DNA of 64,000 nt from Bemisia tabaci (GCF_918797505.1 NC_092797.1:15761372-15825371), one strand, 5' to 3'; positions 53,547 to 64,000 are shown, numbered from the stretch's first letter. Program-made: numbers and translations. Notes: a model not told the origin generated them from the sequence alone.

Positions 53547-54506
53547 CTAATAATTTGTCACAATTTTTTCGGCGATGTTAAAGAAATCATTAATATCAGG
53601 GAAATAGTTTTGAAAAAGCACTCAGAGCTACAAGAATAGTTGAGAAAAAGCTGGATGCATTGAGTTCACTCTGATAAAAAAAATAATCCCAAAAAAATCG
53701 TTATCACTAAATAATCTGGAAGCACAATGTTTAGGAATGAATCTACTTAAAAGCAGCTTTCCTACGCTGAAATATATTCCACCAATAAATACTAGAGTCC
53801 TTTTATACGTATAGCATGAGTCAGAGTAAAGACAATGCGAATCCATTTCTGATTATGTTCCCCGTATTTGAGGCTTTCACATTGTCACAAACGGGAATAA
53901 AGATTACATTTTTACCGCGATTGCAAAGATTATAAATACTGGAATGGACCGGGGGAGGGGGGTACGGCAAGGAACAAATGGAATGAGAGAGGGAACGAAG
54001 ACAGGAATTTGGGAATGGGTTGATCAAAGATTTAAAAAAAACGTCCGATTTGTGTCATCTTTATTCCCGTTTGTGACATCCATGAGCCGCGTTGTCTCAA
54101 CTCTCTCTGTAAAGGGACTCTACTAAAAACTAGCTTTTCCTCGTGCGCATTAGCCGAAAAAAAATTGCACGATCTGCTCTTTTTTGAAATGAGTCTCATT
54201 TTTTGTGCAGCAGAGGCAATTACACATATTTTTTAGGTAAGTTCACTTCAAAAGAAATGCATCTCTTGTCTGGCGATTCGAAACAGATGAAATCATTTTC
54301 GAACTTTTCCCGTTGAAGGCATGACCCTGTGCCTCCCCCCCCCCATGCACGCGTGATTTTATTGCTCCTTTTTTTGCTGAAAAGATGTACCGACAAACTC
54401 ATGACAGCTCTATAGCTGCACGGCATCAATTTATTTTGTACTTCACAGTACTTTCTCTTGTACAGTGGAGTTTCACCGTAGATGAAGTGTGTGTTGAGGT
54501 ACATAC

Positions 54507-54732
54507 CCATAGGAGTTGCGATACCGTAACCTTTGGAATCGAGTAAACCACCTATTTGAGTTAGGTTGCAGTTCCTCTGGACAGCGTAGTCCAGCATCGT
54601 AGACTCCATAAGGAATGCATAATTCCCTTCAAGAACTCGCTTAATTCCTTCCTCGTACGTAGGGACGAACACAGATGGCTTTTTATTCTCCATAAATCGC
54701 CACATTTTCTTGTAGGTCTCTATCATTGAGTC
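54507..54732 (-). CDS. Kainate-type glutamate receptor, S2 ligand-binding lobe exon
   Basis: Acceptor AATGTGCAG, donor GTATGT, 226 bases entering in phase 0 and leaving in phase 1. It reads [20 protein letters not shown], then [37 protein letters not shown] and IATPMG. The Glu in YAFLMES corresponds to the residue that holds the glutamate amino group in this receptor class, and the Cys in [11 protein letters not shown] is the conserved S2 disulfide position. Reading beyond the donor gives unrelated sequence, confirming the junction. Confidence 0.95.
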
Positions 54733-55746
54733 CTGCACATTGATTGAACCATATTTTGTCACTTGAAATACTACTTGTAAGTAGGAATATTAAAACTGAA
54801 AAGATCTTCAAGGATATTGAAACTATCAATCGTGAATTTGGGGGCGATCAGTGCTCTCAGAGTCACAACATAACTTACCAGTGGTGGCAGCTTCATGACC
54901 AACAAAAAGCCTGCAATTTTGTGGATATGCAATAAAGATGTCTCTTAAGTACGGATGGTTGTATCTATACGTTAGGCCGTTCTCAAGTGATCAATTGAGG
55001 TCGCCAAAAATTCGTAATTTATTAAATTTCTAGTTTTTCTATAGACCAGTTATGCAAACTTGGGTTTTAAACTTTTGACAAACTGCATTTTGATTCAAGG
55101 CCGAGAGATGCTTTCTTTAAGTGGGTCGTGCTTTGAAAAACTACTTTGACAACCTATCTAATTTTCTAGTTATTCTTTGAAGTAATGTAGACCATGAAAA
55201 TGCCAGCTTAGCCTCATGACGAAAAAATTCACGAAAAGATGGATGACCAGAGATAGAATAGTATTGTTTTTAAAAGACCAAGATCATTCAGAGTCCTAAA
55301 AACCCCATTTTTAATTTCATGAAATGAAAGACAGAGGAAAACAGAAGGAATTACAGAGACTAAAAACCCGAATGCTATAGTCCAAGACAAACTTCATTTC
55401 GCTCCTCAGCTTAGGCTTAGCAAACTTTGATTTATCTAAAATTTGATACATGTGTTTTTAGCCATTTTCCCTCTAGGTATTATTTTCAATATTTTCTATT
55501 CTTTTCGGTTGAAAGGGGATTTTCTGGACTCCAAAACATCCTGGTCTTAAAAAATGCTTAGTATCTTATTTATCTTAGATTGTGAACGGGATACCTATGT
55601 AGATTTTTTGCTCCTTTTTTAATGTTTGCCTTCTTTGATTTTTTTGTTAAGAATGAAAGTGTCATAACTCCGCAAGTAGAGGTTCAATGAACAACAATTT
55701 TCTTGTTTAAAATTATGAATTTAAGAAACAATAAATAAAATATTAC

Positions 55747-55944
55747 TCTGAAGAAGGTCATCGTAGAACCACTATCCAAAGTGCCGTATGAGATGTCCGT
55801 CTGAGCAGCCAGGCCTTCTGCATTTTCAATTGGCGTTATCATCCTCTCCACGGTCAAAAATGCAGCAAGATTAGCCGTATAAGAGGATATGATGATAAGC
55901 GTAAAAAACCACCAAATTCCACCAACGATACGAGTTGAAGTTGC
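55747..55944 (-). CDS. Kainate-type glutamate receptor, M3 gate exon
   Basis: Acceptor CTCATTTTTTAG, donor GTAATA, 198 bases in phase 0 at both ends. It reads [19 protein letters not shown], then [19 protein letters not shown], then [36 protein letters not shown] is the invariant M3 gate of kainate/AMPA receptors, and GSTMTFF begins the S2 lobe. Exons for the pore loop, M1, S1 and the amino-terminal domain should lie at higher coordinates but were not found in this window. A mitochondrial insertion starts about 75 bases upstream of the acceptor. Confidence 0.95.
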
Positions 55945-56019
55945 CTAAAAAATGAGAGTTAAGATCTATAACATTTAATGTAGGTAGTAACTATTACAAC
56001 AAAAAGATGATCTTCTAGT
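55945..56019. other. Intron end with acceptor between the M3 exon and the NUMT
   Basis: About 75 bases of AT-rich intron remain between the mitochondrial insertion and the receptor acceptor, enough for a branch point and pyrimidine tract. Confidence 0.5.
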
Positions 56020-56282
56020 TCAAACTACGCTTTTATTTGAATAATTCGAACAATTTCACAATTAATTTCATGTGGAATCAATTTAATTATAATATTAATT
56101 ACTGTGATTATAATAACAGAAAAAATTAATTTTCTTAATATAAGTAAACTTCAAAAATATATCTCTATTTCGATAGTTCTATTTGCTTTAGTCCTAGTTT
56201 GAGTAATTACAATTTTGGCAAAAACAAAACGAACACCCTTTGATTTTTTGGAAGGAGTGCCAGAATATATAGATAATCTATT
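56020..56282 (+). pseudogene. ND1: Nuclear copy of mitochondrial nad1 (NUMT)
   Basis: Read with the invertebrate mitochondrial code (TGA Trp, ATA Met), the plus strand gives YAFIWMIRTISQLIS, then KLQKYISISMVLFALVLVWV, then AKTKRTPFDFLEG. RTPFDFxEG is the hallmark of NADH dehydrogenase subunit 1, and IRTISQLIS matches the upstream block AVRTIAQTIS. In the nuclear code the same frame has stops (TGA at about 56039 and 56201). Homology fades after GVPEYMDN, where mitochondrial ND1 has ESELVSGFN. This is a diverged insertion of about 260 bp in a receptor intron, or just upstream of the receptor remnant. Confidence 0.85.
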
Positions 56283-56977
56283 CAATTTGCGCTCCCTCCC
56301 GCTTGCGCTAAAATATAAAATTGTTTTTTAGTTAGGTAACAATATTTTATAGTCTTCCATGAGTTTGAGGCAAAAATGGCTCTTGATCTGGCATTGTATC
56401 TCAAGAGCCGCATTTTTCATTGTTAACTCAGCATTTGCACTTGGATTTCATTTTGCAATGTGTCAAACAGATGTTTGAAGTATGTAGGGATTAATTTTGA
56501 ATGTTAACCTAAAAGCAAGGTTCGCAACTACTTTTCGTGCACTACAATAAAAGAGGAACGTATGAATGGCTGATCTTGAACTACCGAACACCTGTTTCAA
56601 GTCTTAAATCATATACATTCCGGTTTTCTCTGGCTTTTTGGTCTGAGGGGCAGGCATTTTCATGTCAAAGCTAGGTCTTAGCAAAGGTATCATGCAAGAC
56701 TTGCTATATGTGTAGACAAGATCAATCTTCATTCCAAGTTAAAAGTTCTAAGATTAAAAGTCTCTTTTGTAGAAGTGAAGCTGAACACGTGGCATGCATT
56801 TAGTTTAGTTTTACAAGGAGAGCGTGGAAACTATGGTGAACGGACTTTGTCGGCATGATTTTTGCAAGATTTCTTGACATTTATACCAAAATATAAAATA
56901 CTGAATTTGTAATTTCAAAACCGTTTCTACTCTAGGAAAACATCCGAACTTCATGAATCCACGTATCTGTAAAAATA
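56283..56977. other. Non-coding spacer
   Basis: No ORF, exon or repeat recognised. Probably intron of the receptor gene. Confidence 0.35.
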
Positions 56978-57984
56978 CGAGGGGCGTTCAATAAGTAAGT
57001 ATCCCCCCTCTCTAAAATCGATTAAAATGGACCAATTTTAAAAAACTTGGGCTCAAAATCTTCCTTAGGATATTTTGAGTTCAACAAAACAAACCGCAAC
57101 AAAATCGGACTATGTGCGGCCGAACGCGAGCCGTTTGAACGCGCCGAGGAGCTCGACGCTCCCGCCGAATCTGCGAGGATTTGAAGTCCGCTACAGGAGA
57201 AGAGCTTCTCTGCCAAAGCCTCAGTCGTTCATCACTGACGAAAAATCAAAGAAATTTTTGTAGAATAAGGGGCTTACCTCACTTCTCCACATAAGCAGCT
57301 CGATCCAAGCAAGTCTGATACTGAGACTAAGACTAAGAGAACAGCTTTTGGATGCCTCGTGCGTGGAAGTCTTTCAGCTGACCGCGGATGAAAGAGTGGA
57401 CGGCTTGTTTTGACCTCTTCCACTGATTCAAAATTAACTCCTCCGAGTTCAGATTTCAGATACGATAATAAATGGCAAACCAGACCACCATTTATTCCCG
57501 TTCCTGAAATCTGAACTTGGAGGAGTAAATTTTGAATCAGTGGAAGAGGTCAAACAAGCCGTCCACTCTTTCATCCGCGGTCAGCTGAAAGACTTCCACG
57601 CACGAGGCATCCAAAAGCTGTTCTCTTAGTCTTAGTCTCAGTATCAGACTTGCTTGGATCGAGCTGCTTATGTGGAGAAGTGAGGTAAGCTCCTTATTCT
57701 ACAAACATTTCTTTGATTTTTCGTCAGTGATGAACGACTGTGGCTTTGGCAGAGAAGCTCTTCTCCTGTAGCGGACTTCAAATCCTCGCGGATTCGGCGG
57801 GAACGTCGAGCACCTCGGCGCGTTCAAACGGCTCGCGTTCGGCCGCACATAGTCCGATTTTGTTGCGGTTTGTTTTGTTGAACTCAAAATATCCTAAGAA
57901 AGATTTTGAGCCCAAGTTTTTTAAAATTGGTCCATTCTAATCGATTTTAGAGAGGGGGGATACTTACTTATTGAACGCCCCTCG
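56978..57984. mobile_element. Palindromic mariner-derived element, both arms from a transposase 3' end
   Basis: Ends are CGAGGGGCGTTCAATAAGTA and its inverse, each flanked by TA. The arms are inverted copies of nearly 480 bases meeting at about 57480. Toward the centre the right arm encodes (plus strand, from about 57545) EEVKQAVHSFIRGQLKDFHA and RGIQKLFS, stop, then after a shift YQTCLDRAAYVEK, a mariner-type transposase C-terminus; the left arm carries the same on minus. The element thus has two 3' halves head to head and no 5' half. The 62-66 codon ORFs in the arms are by-products of the terminal repeats. Confidence 0.85.
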
Positions 57985-59110
57985 TAGTATGTCATCATTA
58001 TCAGCAGGTGAAAAACTAAACTAACAAAATTTCAACAAGAGAGGAATATACAAAAAGTGAGGGGCATTCGTCCATCATCCTAGAAGGAACGGGTTGAAAC
58101 TTTAATTTTTCGATTTTGTTGAAAAAAAATTATAAGCATTTGTATTAAATACAAATTTTAGTCAGTTTGTTGTCTGCCGTAGAATTTTGTTTTGATATTC
58201 TTGTTTCAGTACAAAATAGTAGATTTTTAATCCTAATCTCAATTTCCTACTTGCGATATGATGATGCAAAGATATATAACTTTTTGAAAATCACAATGGA
58301 CGAGGTCAACAATCTCATTGAAATCTCAGAAAAATCTGAAAGTTATATTTCGTTGTTGGTTATTAAATTTTAACCCACATTACACGCTTCAGTGATACGC
58401 ACGCGATTAAATTGGAACATAAGAAACCCGGGGGGGAGGATGGTTACCCCTCGACTCTTTGTTATATGAGTCCAGAAATTCGCAATTTCTGAGCCACTCC
58501 GTTGGTATTTCAGTGCTCCTCTCTGGAAAAATGATTTTAATCGGAAGATAAGACCCTCTTTGCGTGCAGCCGTGCATGAGAAGAAAATAATACTTCAGAA
58601 GCCAAGCAAACACTTGGGCTTTCTTAATTAGGGAGATGGAGGGGTGATTAAAGTACATATATATTCACCGCGGTGACGGAAGAAGGGGCGGTTGAATTGC
58701 TGAGACCGCGGGTTAAGTTTCAAGTGAGCGTCAAAAGAAAACTCAACGCGAGTCATCTGATGGTCGATTACTAAATCGTTGTCAAATGAGTTCTATCGAT
58801 TAATATCATTGACTGTGTAGGGATATATCGATCGAGGTCGTTCGATAATGATTTAACGATCGATCCCCTGGATTGTGCTGGTCCAGCTTAATTTTTCCCC
58901 GGTCTTTGAGGCGACTTATCCTCCCGCCGGAGGAAAATATTGATAAAGATTCGAAAGAAATTTGCGTTCCTTCTTTTTAGATGTCTGGAGGTGTGATCGA
59001 GCCTTTGAGGAGATTCGTCTCGGATTCCGGCGTGATAGAACTCACGCGCGATTATGCGAGTATGAATATTAAAGCCTAAGAGAGCGGAGCGGCGTGCTGC
59101 CAGCGCGATA
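57985..59110. other. Spacer, possible orphan exon at 58180-58373
   Basis: TTGATATTCTTGTTTCAG at 58162-58179 looks like an acceptor on plus and is followed by about 60 open codons (including YLRYDDAKIYNFLKITMDEVNN) to TAA at 58371. The peptide is protein-like but unassigned. The rest is AT-rich with no gene or repeat recognised. Confidence 0.25.
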
Positions 59111-59184
59111 GGCGCCTACAAACCTAAGTGGATACTTCATGCATTGCATAATGCTTGAAGTATCCACTTAGGTTTGTAGGCGCC
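59111..59184. repeat. 74-base perfect hairpin
   Basis: GGCGCCTACAAACCTAAGTG, then GATACTTCATGCA, loop TTGCATAA, then the exact inverse back to GGCGCC. Arms are about 33 bases with essentially no mismatches. It could be a solo transposon end pair or a small hairpin RNA source; nothing else supports an RNA gene. Confidence 0.8.
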
Positions 59185-60221
59185 AATGCGCGTTTCGCGC
59201 TGGCCGCCCGCCCGCCGTGTGGCGGCGCCTGAAGCAACTATTTCACAACAGAGGTGTTGCACAGTATTATACGAAATTGAACGTATTAAGAATGACAGGC
59301 ATCCTTTAAAAGTACAGATCTTTCCTCGCAAAATAAATCAAGATACTTATCGTACACTGGAAAAATCTAAGAGCCTTTAGCTGAGGCAAATATAGAGGTT
59401 TATCCGGTTCAGGTATAACAAGGTGGGAATTTCTTGTAAGATAATTAAGTCCTGTTACACCAATGAGGTGTAGAGAGTTTTAGTGAATTTTGTCTCATGG
59501 AATTGACGCTCCCCCATTTTTACCAAATCTCTTAACTATATATTATTCTCCGTTGGACCAAACAGACAAAACAAGCAAACCTTCATTCTTCCAAGACATT
59601 ATACATTTTCATTCAAAAACATCGTGAGCAATTGTCGTTTGTATTTACGTGTGGGCCAATTAACTTTGGGTCTCAACTGGCACGTGGACCAAAACCCCCG
59701 TGCCGAAAAAACGCGTGGACGTAAATTACTGGAAAAAACAGGTGCTCGGACGAAAAATCGTTGACGAAATGTCCTATAACCGATTCTGCCTCACACCCGA
59801 TGTTTTCTCGCCAATAAGCGATAAAAAAATATGAATTGGGTTAGTTCCTGTATCATTGTTTAGAAACCGAGACATGCGGTAAAAAAAAAAAACAAACAAA
59901 AAAAACTCGGGTTATTTCCTCGTTAATGTGATATTTTTATTAGTTCGATACTTTATAGGACACTCCGCATATAATGAAAAATAGGAAGAAAAATCAATGA
60001 AGAGCTCAAGCTGTCACCAGTAACCCTCTCGTCAAATCATTCATCGATGTATTCTGAGTTTCGGAGAAACTGGATAAAGAGGTGGTTAAAATGTCTGGAT
60101 TTTTAATTTTTTATTTTGAAAAAATGGAATTTTTCTATTTTTTGGAGGAATAAGAATACTGCCCCTGCTGACGTGCAGGAAGTATGTATAGGTGAATTTC
60201 AATCAGTGATTTTTTTTTTAG
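59185..60221. other. Non-coding spacer
   Basis: No gene or repeat recognised; overlapping chance ORFs at 59137-59380 on both strands. Confidence 0.3.
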
Positions 60222-60422
60222 GTGCACTGGATTTTCCTCGCAATAGAGATCGAGGAGTGGTTTAATTATTTTAGAGATCATCGTCTACCTAAAGTTCCTA
60301 TAATCGTGATAGCTCGCATTCTCTCAAAATTAATTTTTGAAGGAGAGGATGCCATTCCTATTTTAGCGATAAATCTTGCCTTAGAGTCCCTACGTGCGTT
60401 GGTCTTCTGTGATTTTTCTTGC
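60222..60422 (+). CDS. Orphan candidate coding exon, unassigned
   Basis: The sequence starts directly after GTGATTTTTTTTTAG, a strong acceptor, and ends at a GTAAGA donor. It is open for exactly 67 codons: VHWIFLAIEIEEWFNYFRDH, then LPKVPIIVIARILSKLIFEG, then EDAIPILAINLALESLRALV. The regular amphipathic pattern looks like helical protein. I do not recognise the family, and no matching neighbouring exon in the right phase was found (the acceptor at about 60584 would give a quick stop). It could be an exon of an unknown gene or a remnant of a mobile element. Confidence 0.25.
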
Positions 60423-60684
60423 GTAAGAATGAAACCAGAGAATTGTTTTAAGCGCAGCCGGCCGAGGAAGATACACATCATAGAAAAAGCTTCCTGAAAC
60501 ATTGTCGGATAATATGGAACCGCTCATATCATGAGGTGAGGATTCTCAATTTTTCTTCAATTAGCCGATTATCATTGCACCACTCTTGCAGTGCAAAGAC
60601 TGAACATACGGATCAATACGTAAAAACCACTTTCACAGCCGGCGAAATTGTGATGAAGAGATGAGACCAGATTGGCGGACTTAC

Positions 60685-60790
60685 CGCATCTTTTGACAGT
60701 GTTATCATCACGGTCAAGTTGGCACAGGCTGTGCGCTCGTCCAGTTCATCAATCAACATCAACAAGGTTATTAGCGACAGAAACTTGTAC
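60685..60790 (-). CDS. Orphan candidate exon on the minus strand, perhaps receptor-related
   Basis: Acceptor GGACAGCACTGCAG and donor GTAAGT bound 106 bases, which read in one frame YKFLSLITLLMLIDELDERT, then ACANLTVMITLSKDA. The part ACANLTVMITL weakly recalls the [11 protein letters not shown] gate of ionotropic glutamate receptors, and it lies on the same strand, upstream of the receptor exons. Charged residues in the would-be membrane helix argue against a functional gate. It could be a decayed paralogous exon or coincidence. Confidence 0.2.
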
Positions 60791-61279
60791 CTGCAGTGCT
60801 GTCCGCAGCTTTAAGAGTTCACCGCCCCCTCCCCCCTTCCCACCCTACCCACCTAAATATTGACGGTAAAACCACGAAACTATACGTATCACGATCGTGG
60901 TGTTTCAAAATTTCTATATTCCTAATTCGTTTTTAGAGTGTTACGATACATTCTTTGTACGAAATTGTCAAAGAATATGCTTGAAGGAGAAGCAAAAATT
61001 ACATGAAATATTTTGCCATGGCAAAAATAAATATCGATGGTGAAACCGCAGAGGTGCGTTTCTCGGCAAACAAGATTTTTCAGGAGAGCAAAAAAAAATG
61101 TCTACACTCTTCCTTTTTGTCAGTAGAAGGGGAATTATTCTCGAGGACAGAAAGAATAAGATGCTTTTTCGGACTCCATCAGCATTTTGAATAATTTTCC
61201 GAACTGATAGAAGTTACGGCAGAAATACCGAGATTCGCGTTTTCGGCACCAATAATTGACACTAAATCACGAGGTATGC
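60791..61279. other. Non-coding spacer
   Basis: Contains a pyrimidine-rich run at 60815-60850. No recognised gene. Confidence 0.3.
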
Positions 61280-63490
61280 ATTTTTCCAATTAGTGCTTTA
61301 ATCCTGTTGACGGATTTTGATAATTTAAGGACCGGAAAAAAGTTGCACGCTTACAATTCCTTATCAGAAGCTTTAGTTTGTTCTCATACGGCTGGATCAA
61401 GGATTGCATGATTGGGATCTGACACTCGAGACTCGAGGAAAGAGCTTCCCAAAAAAAGGGCCTTTCTTGGCCCCTTTTCTGAAACTCGGGGATTTTATTC
61501 AAATGTGGCCTAAACGAAACCTTATGATGACCTAAGACTCCAGTAAAAATTTTAGCTTGAGTATACGTCTGGTTTCGGAGATACAGCGTTGCAAAGTTCG
61601 CATATTTAAGCTTTAATAATCTTCATAGTTTCAAATATTATCTTCCTAAAACCAACATCAGAGTGAACTTTACATTCTAAAACAAAGCGTTAATGAAGCA
61701 TAATGATAAAAAAAGCCTCCATCAAAAGTTTTAGCTCATGCATGACCCCTGTTTTGGTAGTGCAACGTTGCAAGTTTACCTTTCTGAGCTTTAAAAATGC
61801 TCATATTTTTAAGTTTCTTGTTTAAAAACCAATTTTAGTGAATATCAAACTGCGTTTTGAGGGATAAAATCAACCCCTAGTGATACTTTTGGATGCATAA
61901 TTGCATTGATAAAAGGCTACAATGATTTAAAGTAACACAGCGTTGCACAGTTTACATCCTAAATCTCTGAAAATGTCTTTTCTCTTGTTTTCTTATGAGA
62001 GACAACTCCGATCAAACATGTTTCGATATTGTAAAGTGAAATACAAGGAATCTTGTTAGTTCTAAGTGACAGTTGGTGTAAAAAATGACACTGTTGTCTG
62101 TTTATCTTTTTTTTATCTCAACATTTAATCATAAAATAACATTAAAATTAGGATACTTCCAATAATTATCTAATTTCAAAATCAAATTCAAGAGACTTTG
62201 CCATGCTCGATGAAATGCTTGCAGCACCAGCATTGCTTTCAAAATCCAACAAATTATGCCTCGCCATAGTTGCCAATTTAACCGTTTTTTAAGTAAAATG
62301 AAAAAAATAAACATAGAATACAGAATTTGCCGAGTTGTTTTAAGTATAAATAAATATTGATCTAGAGAATACATTTATTATGCCTTGCAAAATAGAGTAC
62401 CTCCACTGTTTTTTTAAAAAAAAGGAAAAAATGAAAAATATTGAAAAAACTTGAAAAAATTAAAAATATTGTAAAAAATTGAAAAAATAAAAAAAATCAA
62501 ATAAGAATTAAAAATATTGAAAAAAATTGAAAAAATTAATAAAATCAAATAAAAATTAAACAGTAAAATAATATTTAAAAAAAAACAAAATCAAGTATCA
62601 AGTATTGGAGGCATCTTTATTTTAAAATAATTTTATTATTAATTGTTTGAAAATAAGTATTAATAAACTTAGCAATAGTATTTTTGCGAATACCAATCGT
62701 CACTTGGAACTGACATCAGCCCTCGACATTTTTCCTTGATATAAGGCCTGACACCCATTGACGTCCTCTTTAACTAGCATAAATAATAATTTCGAGAGTT
62801 TAAAGTTGTTAGCTTGGCAACGCTGTATCACCACCAATTAAAGTATCCCTATTTAAGCTACAAATGACACATTTGGTAGATTTCATGCTTCAAATTCTAA
62901 AGAAGATCCACGAAAGTAGCTTTTTAAACGCGGGACTTAGAAATATAAACATTTTTAAAGCTCAAATGTATAAACTTAGCAACGCTGTATCATTAAATCT
63001 GTACTTATGCTTGCGGTAAGGCCTATACAAAAGACTTATCATATTATAAAGTTACATCTAAACACCATACACAGATCTTTTGGTGATCAATAAGTTCGTT
63101 TTTTCATTCAGAAACTTACAAAAATGAGCAATTTTTATAGGTCTTTGGTGTCAACTTTGCAACGTTGTATCAAGAGAATCAGCAGTATCACCGTATCAAT
63201 AGGAATATAGATGTAAAGATAAGACTGACTGTAGGTAAAATGTCACAAAATAACAGATTATATCTGATGGAGTTGTTTTTTAAAGTAAGATATTTGAAAA
63301 TATGCGAATTTTTAAAGCTTAAATATGCAAACTTTGCAACGCTGTATCTTGGAAACCAGACGTATACTCAAGCTAAAATTTTTACTGGAGGCTTGTCTCA
63401 TCATAAGGTTTCATTTAAGCCGCACACGAATGAAATCCCCGAGTTTCAAAAAAGGGGCCACTTTTTGGGAGGCTCTTTGGCAACGTCCGA
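61280..63490. mobile_element. Fold-back element with repeated GCAACGCTGTATC modules
   Basis: The left arm (CCCTTTTCTGAAACTCGGGG through CCTTATGATGA, CCAGTAAAAATTTTAGCTTG, AGTATACGTCTGGTTTC, ATACAGCGTTGCAAAG) at about 61460-61600 is mirrored at about 63315-63470. The interior carries further diverged modules containing GCAACG(C/T)TG and AAATATGCAAACTTTGCAACGCTGTATC-like blocks at about 61765, 61940, 62815, 62980 and 63160. An A-rich simple region fills 62410-62590. ORFs in the right arm reflect the repeat. No transposase seen; boundaries approximate. Confidence 0.6.
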
Positions 63491-64000
63491 ATATTCATAC
63501 GGTGCTCTTCCAGAGCACACCAGAACGGGTGCGAGGTGTCCCATAAAAACGCCTCGCGTTCGTAAAACGGACAGATCGCGATTTACGCCGGCCTCTCACG
63601 GCGGTGGGGTGTTGGGTCTCCTGCCTTCCTTGCTGAAGCAGAACCCCGTATGAACATTTAAACGCTATGCCAGATTTCTCCTGATGATAAATTCACTTGC
63701 TGAAAAATTTTTGAATATTTTTCCTTGAAATTTTTACCTAACTCTCTGAGTCGCTCTTAGGACTGCAAAAGAGTAGATAGAGAGTGTATGTTCTGGTGTA
63801 GTGATAGGATTAGAGACACCATTGAAGTAAAATGAAACTACAAACTTACTTTCGGTAGTTTTCCATGAGACTTATAAGTTGCGTCGTATACGTTTCATTC
63901 TCAGTTGATGTAGGCTATGAGCGTATTGGCACGAGTTCGTATGACGAACACCCTCGTAACAAGATGCACATAGCCTGCATCAATCGACAATCAACCGTAC
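63491..64000. other. Window end, unassigned
   Basis: GC-richer sequence at 63520-63650 carries GACGAACAC- and CGCCTCGCG-type motifs. On the minus strand, TCATAG then 65 open bases (63914 to 63850; PTSTENETYTTQLISLMENY) then GTAAGT would suit a small exon, but no family is recognised. The palindromic-looking pair GTTGATTGTCGATTGATGCAGGCTATG and CATAGCCTACATCAAC lies at 63905-63990. Confidence 0.25.

Noticed and set aside
57022..57940. Paired 62-66 codon ORFs in both arms of the palindromic mariner (for example SSTKQTATKSDYVRPNAS)
   Set aside because: They are identical because of the inverted repeat and lie outside the transposase-homologous part.
63165..63653. 162-codon plus ORF at the window end
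   Set aside because: Most of it lies in the right arm of the fold-back, and the inverted copy at 61290-61502 gives a related peptide only because of the repeat.
1..64000. CRISPR arrays, bacterial operons, phage genes
   Set aside because: The tandem repeats have no regular unique spacers, introns and MITEs are everywhere, and no prokaryotic gene clusters were seen.
1..64000. tRNA, rRNA and snRNA genes
   Set aside because: I looked for cloverleaf-type B-box motifs and rRNA cores and saw none; a covariance-model scan would be decisive.

Overview
The window is a piece of an AT-rich, TE-rich invertebrate nuclear genome. It has eukaryotic split genes with GT-AG introns, animal-specific proteins (a Hedgehog acyltransferase and a kainate-type glutamate receptor), abundant miniature inverted-repeat elements, a mitochondrial insertion that reads TGA as Trp, and mariner, hAT and LINE remnants. 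An insect is most likely. A hemipteran such as a whitefly would fit, because an intronless plant-type reductase gene sits in the middle of it, and plant-derived genes are established for whiteflies. The species itself is an inference.

Layout. 1-12 kb is mostly AT-rich non-coding sequence with an inverted-repeat element at the very start and a possible 3' end of a plus-strand gene near 9.85 kb. 12.7-14.2 kb (minus) is an intact, single-exon Hedgehog acyltransferase gene (rasp/HHAT). 15.5-22.5 kb is a dense field of palindromic elements and small tandem repeats, plus a decayed ORF. 22.69-23.83 kb (plus) is the highlight: a complete 378-codon, GC-rich, intronless gene of the PRISE family (progesterone 5-beta-reductase/iridoid synthase-like), a family best known from plants, with two unusual substitutions at cofactor and catalytic positions. 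25.3-28.8 kb is a large modular fold-back. 29-50 kb is repeats: a mariner copy with a broken transposase, an hAT element with a perfect 8-bp target duplication and other elements inside it, several tandem arrays, and many MITEs, with only a few unassigned short ORFs.

51.1-55.9 kb (minus) holds five clear exons encoding the C-terminal half (M3, the S2 ligand-binding lobe, M4 and the cytoplasmic tail) of a kainate-type ionotropic glutamate receptor. Its introns contain a MITE split by a LINE fragment. Just upstream of the M3 exon lie a mitochondrial nad1 fragment and a palindromic mariner derivative. The exons for the amino-terminal domain, S1, M1 and the pore were not found up to 64 kb. Two orphan candidate exons near 60 kb and a fold-back with repeated modules at 61.3-63.5 kb complete the window.

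The recognisable genes do not form a pathway. The acyltransferase acts in the ER on Hedgehog or EGF-type ligands, the receptor acts at synaptic membranes, and the PRISE protein is a soluble NAD(P)H reductase probably acquired for chemistry on enones or plant metabolites. All positions were read by eye; boundaries of diverged repeats are approximate.
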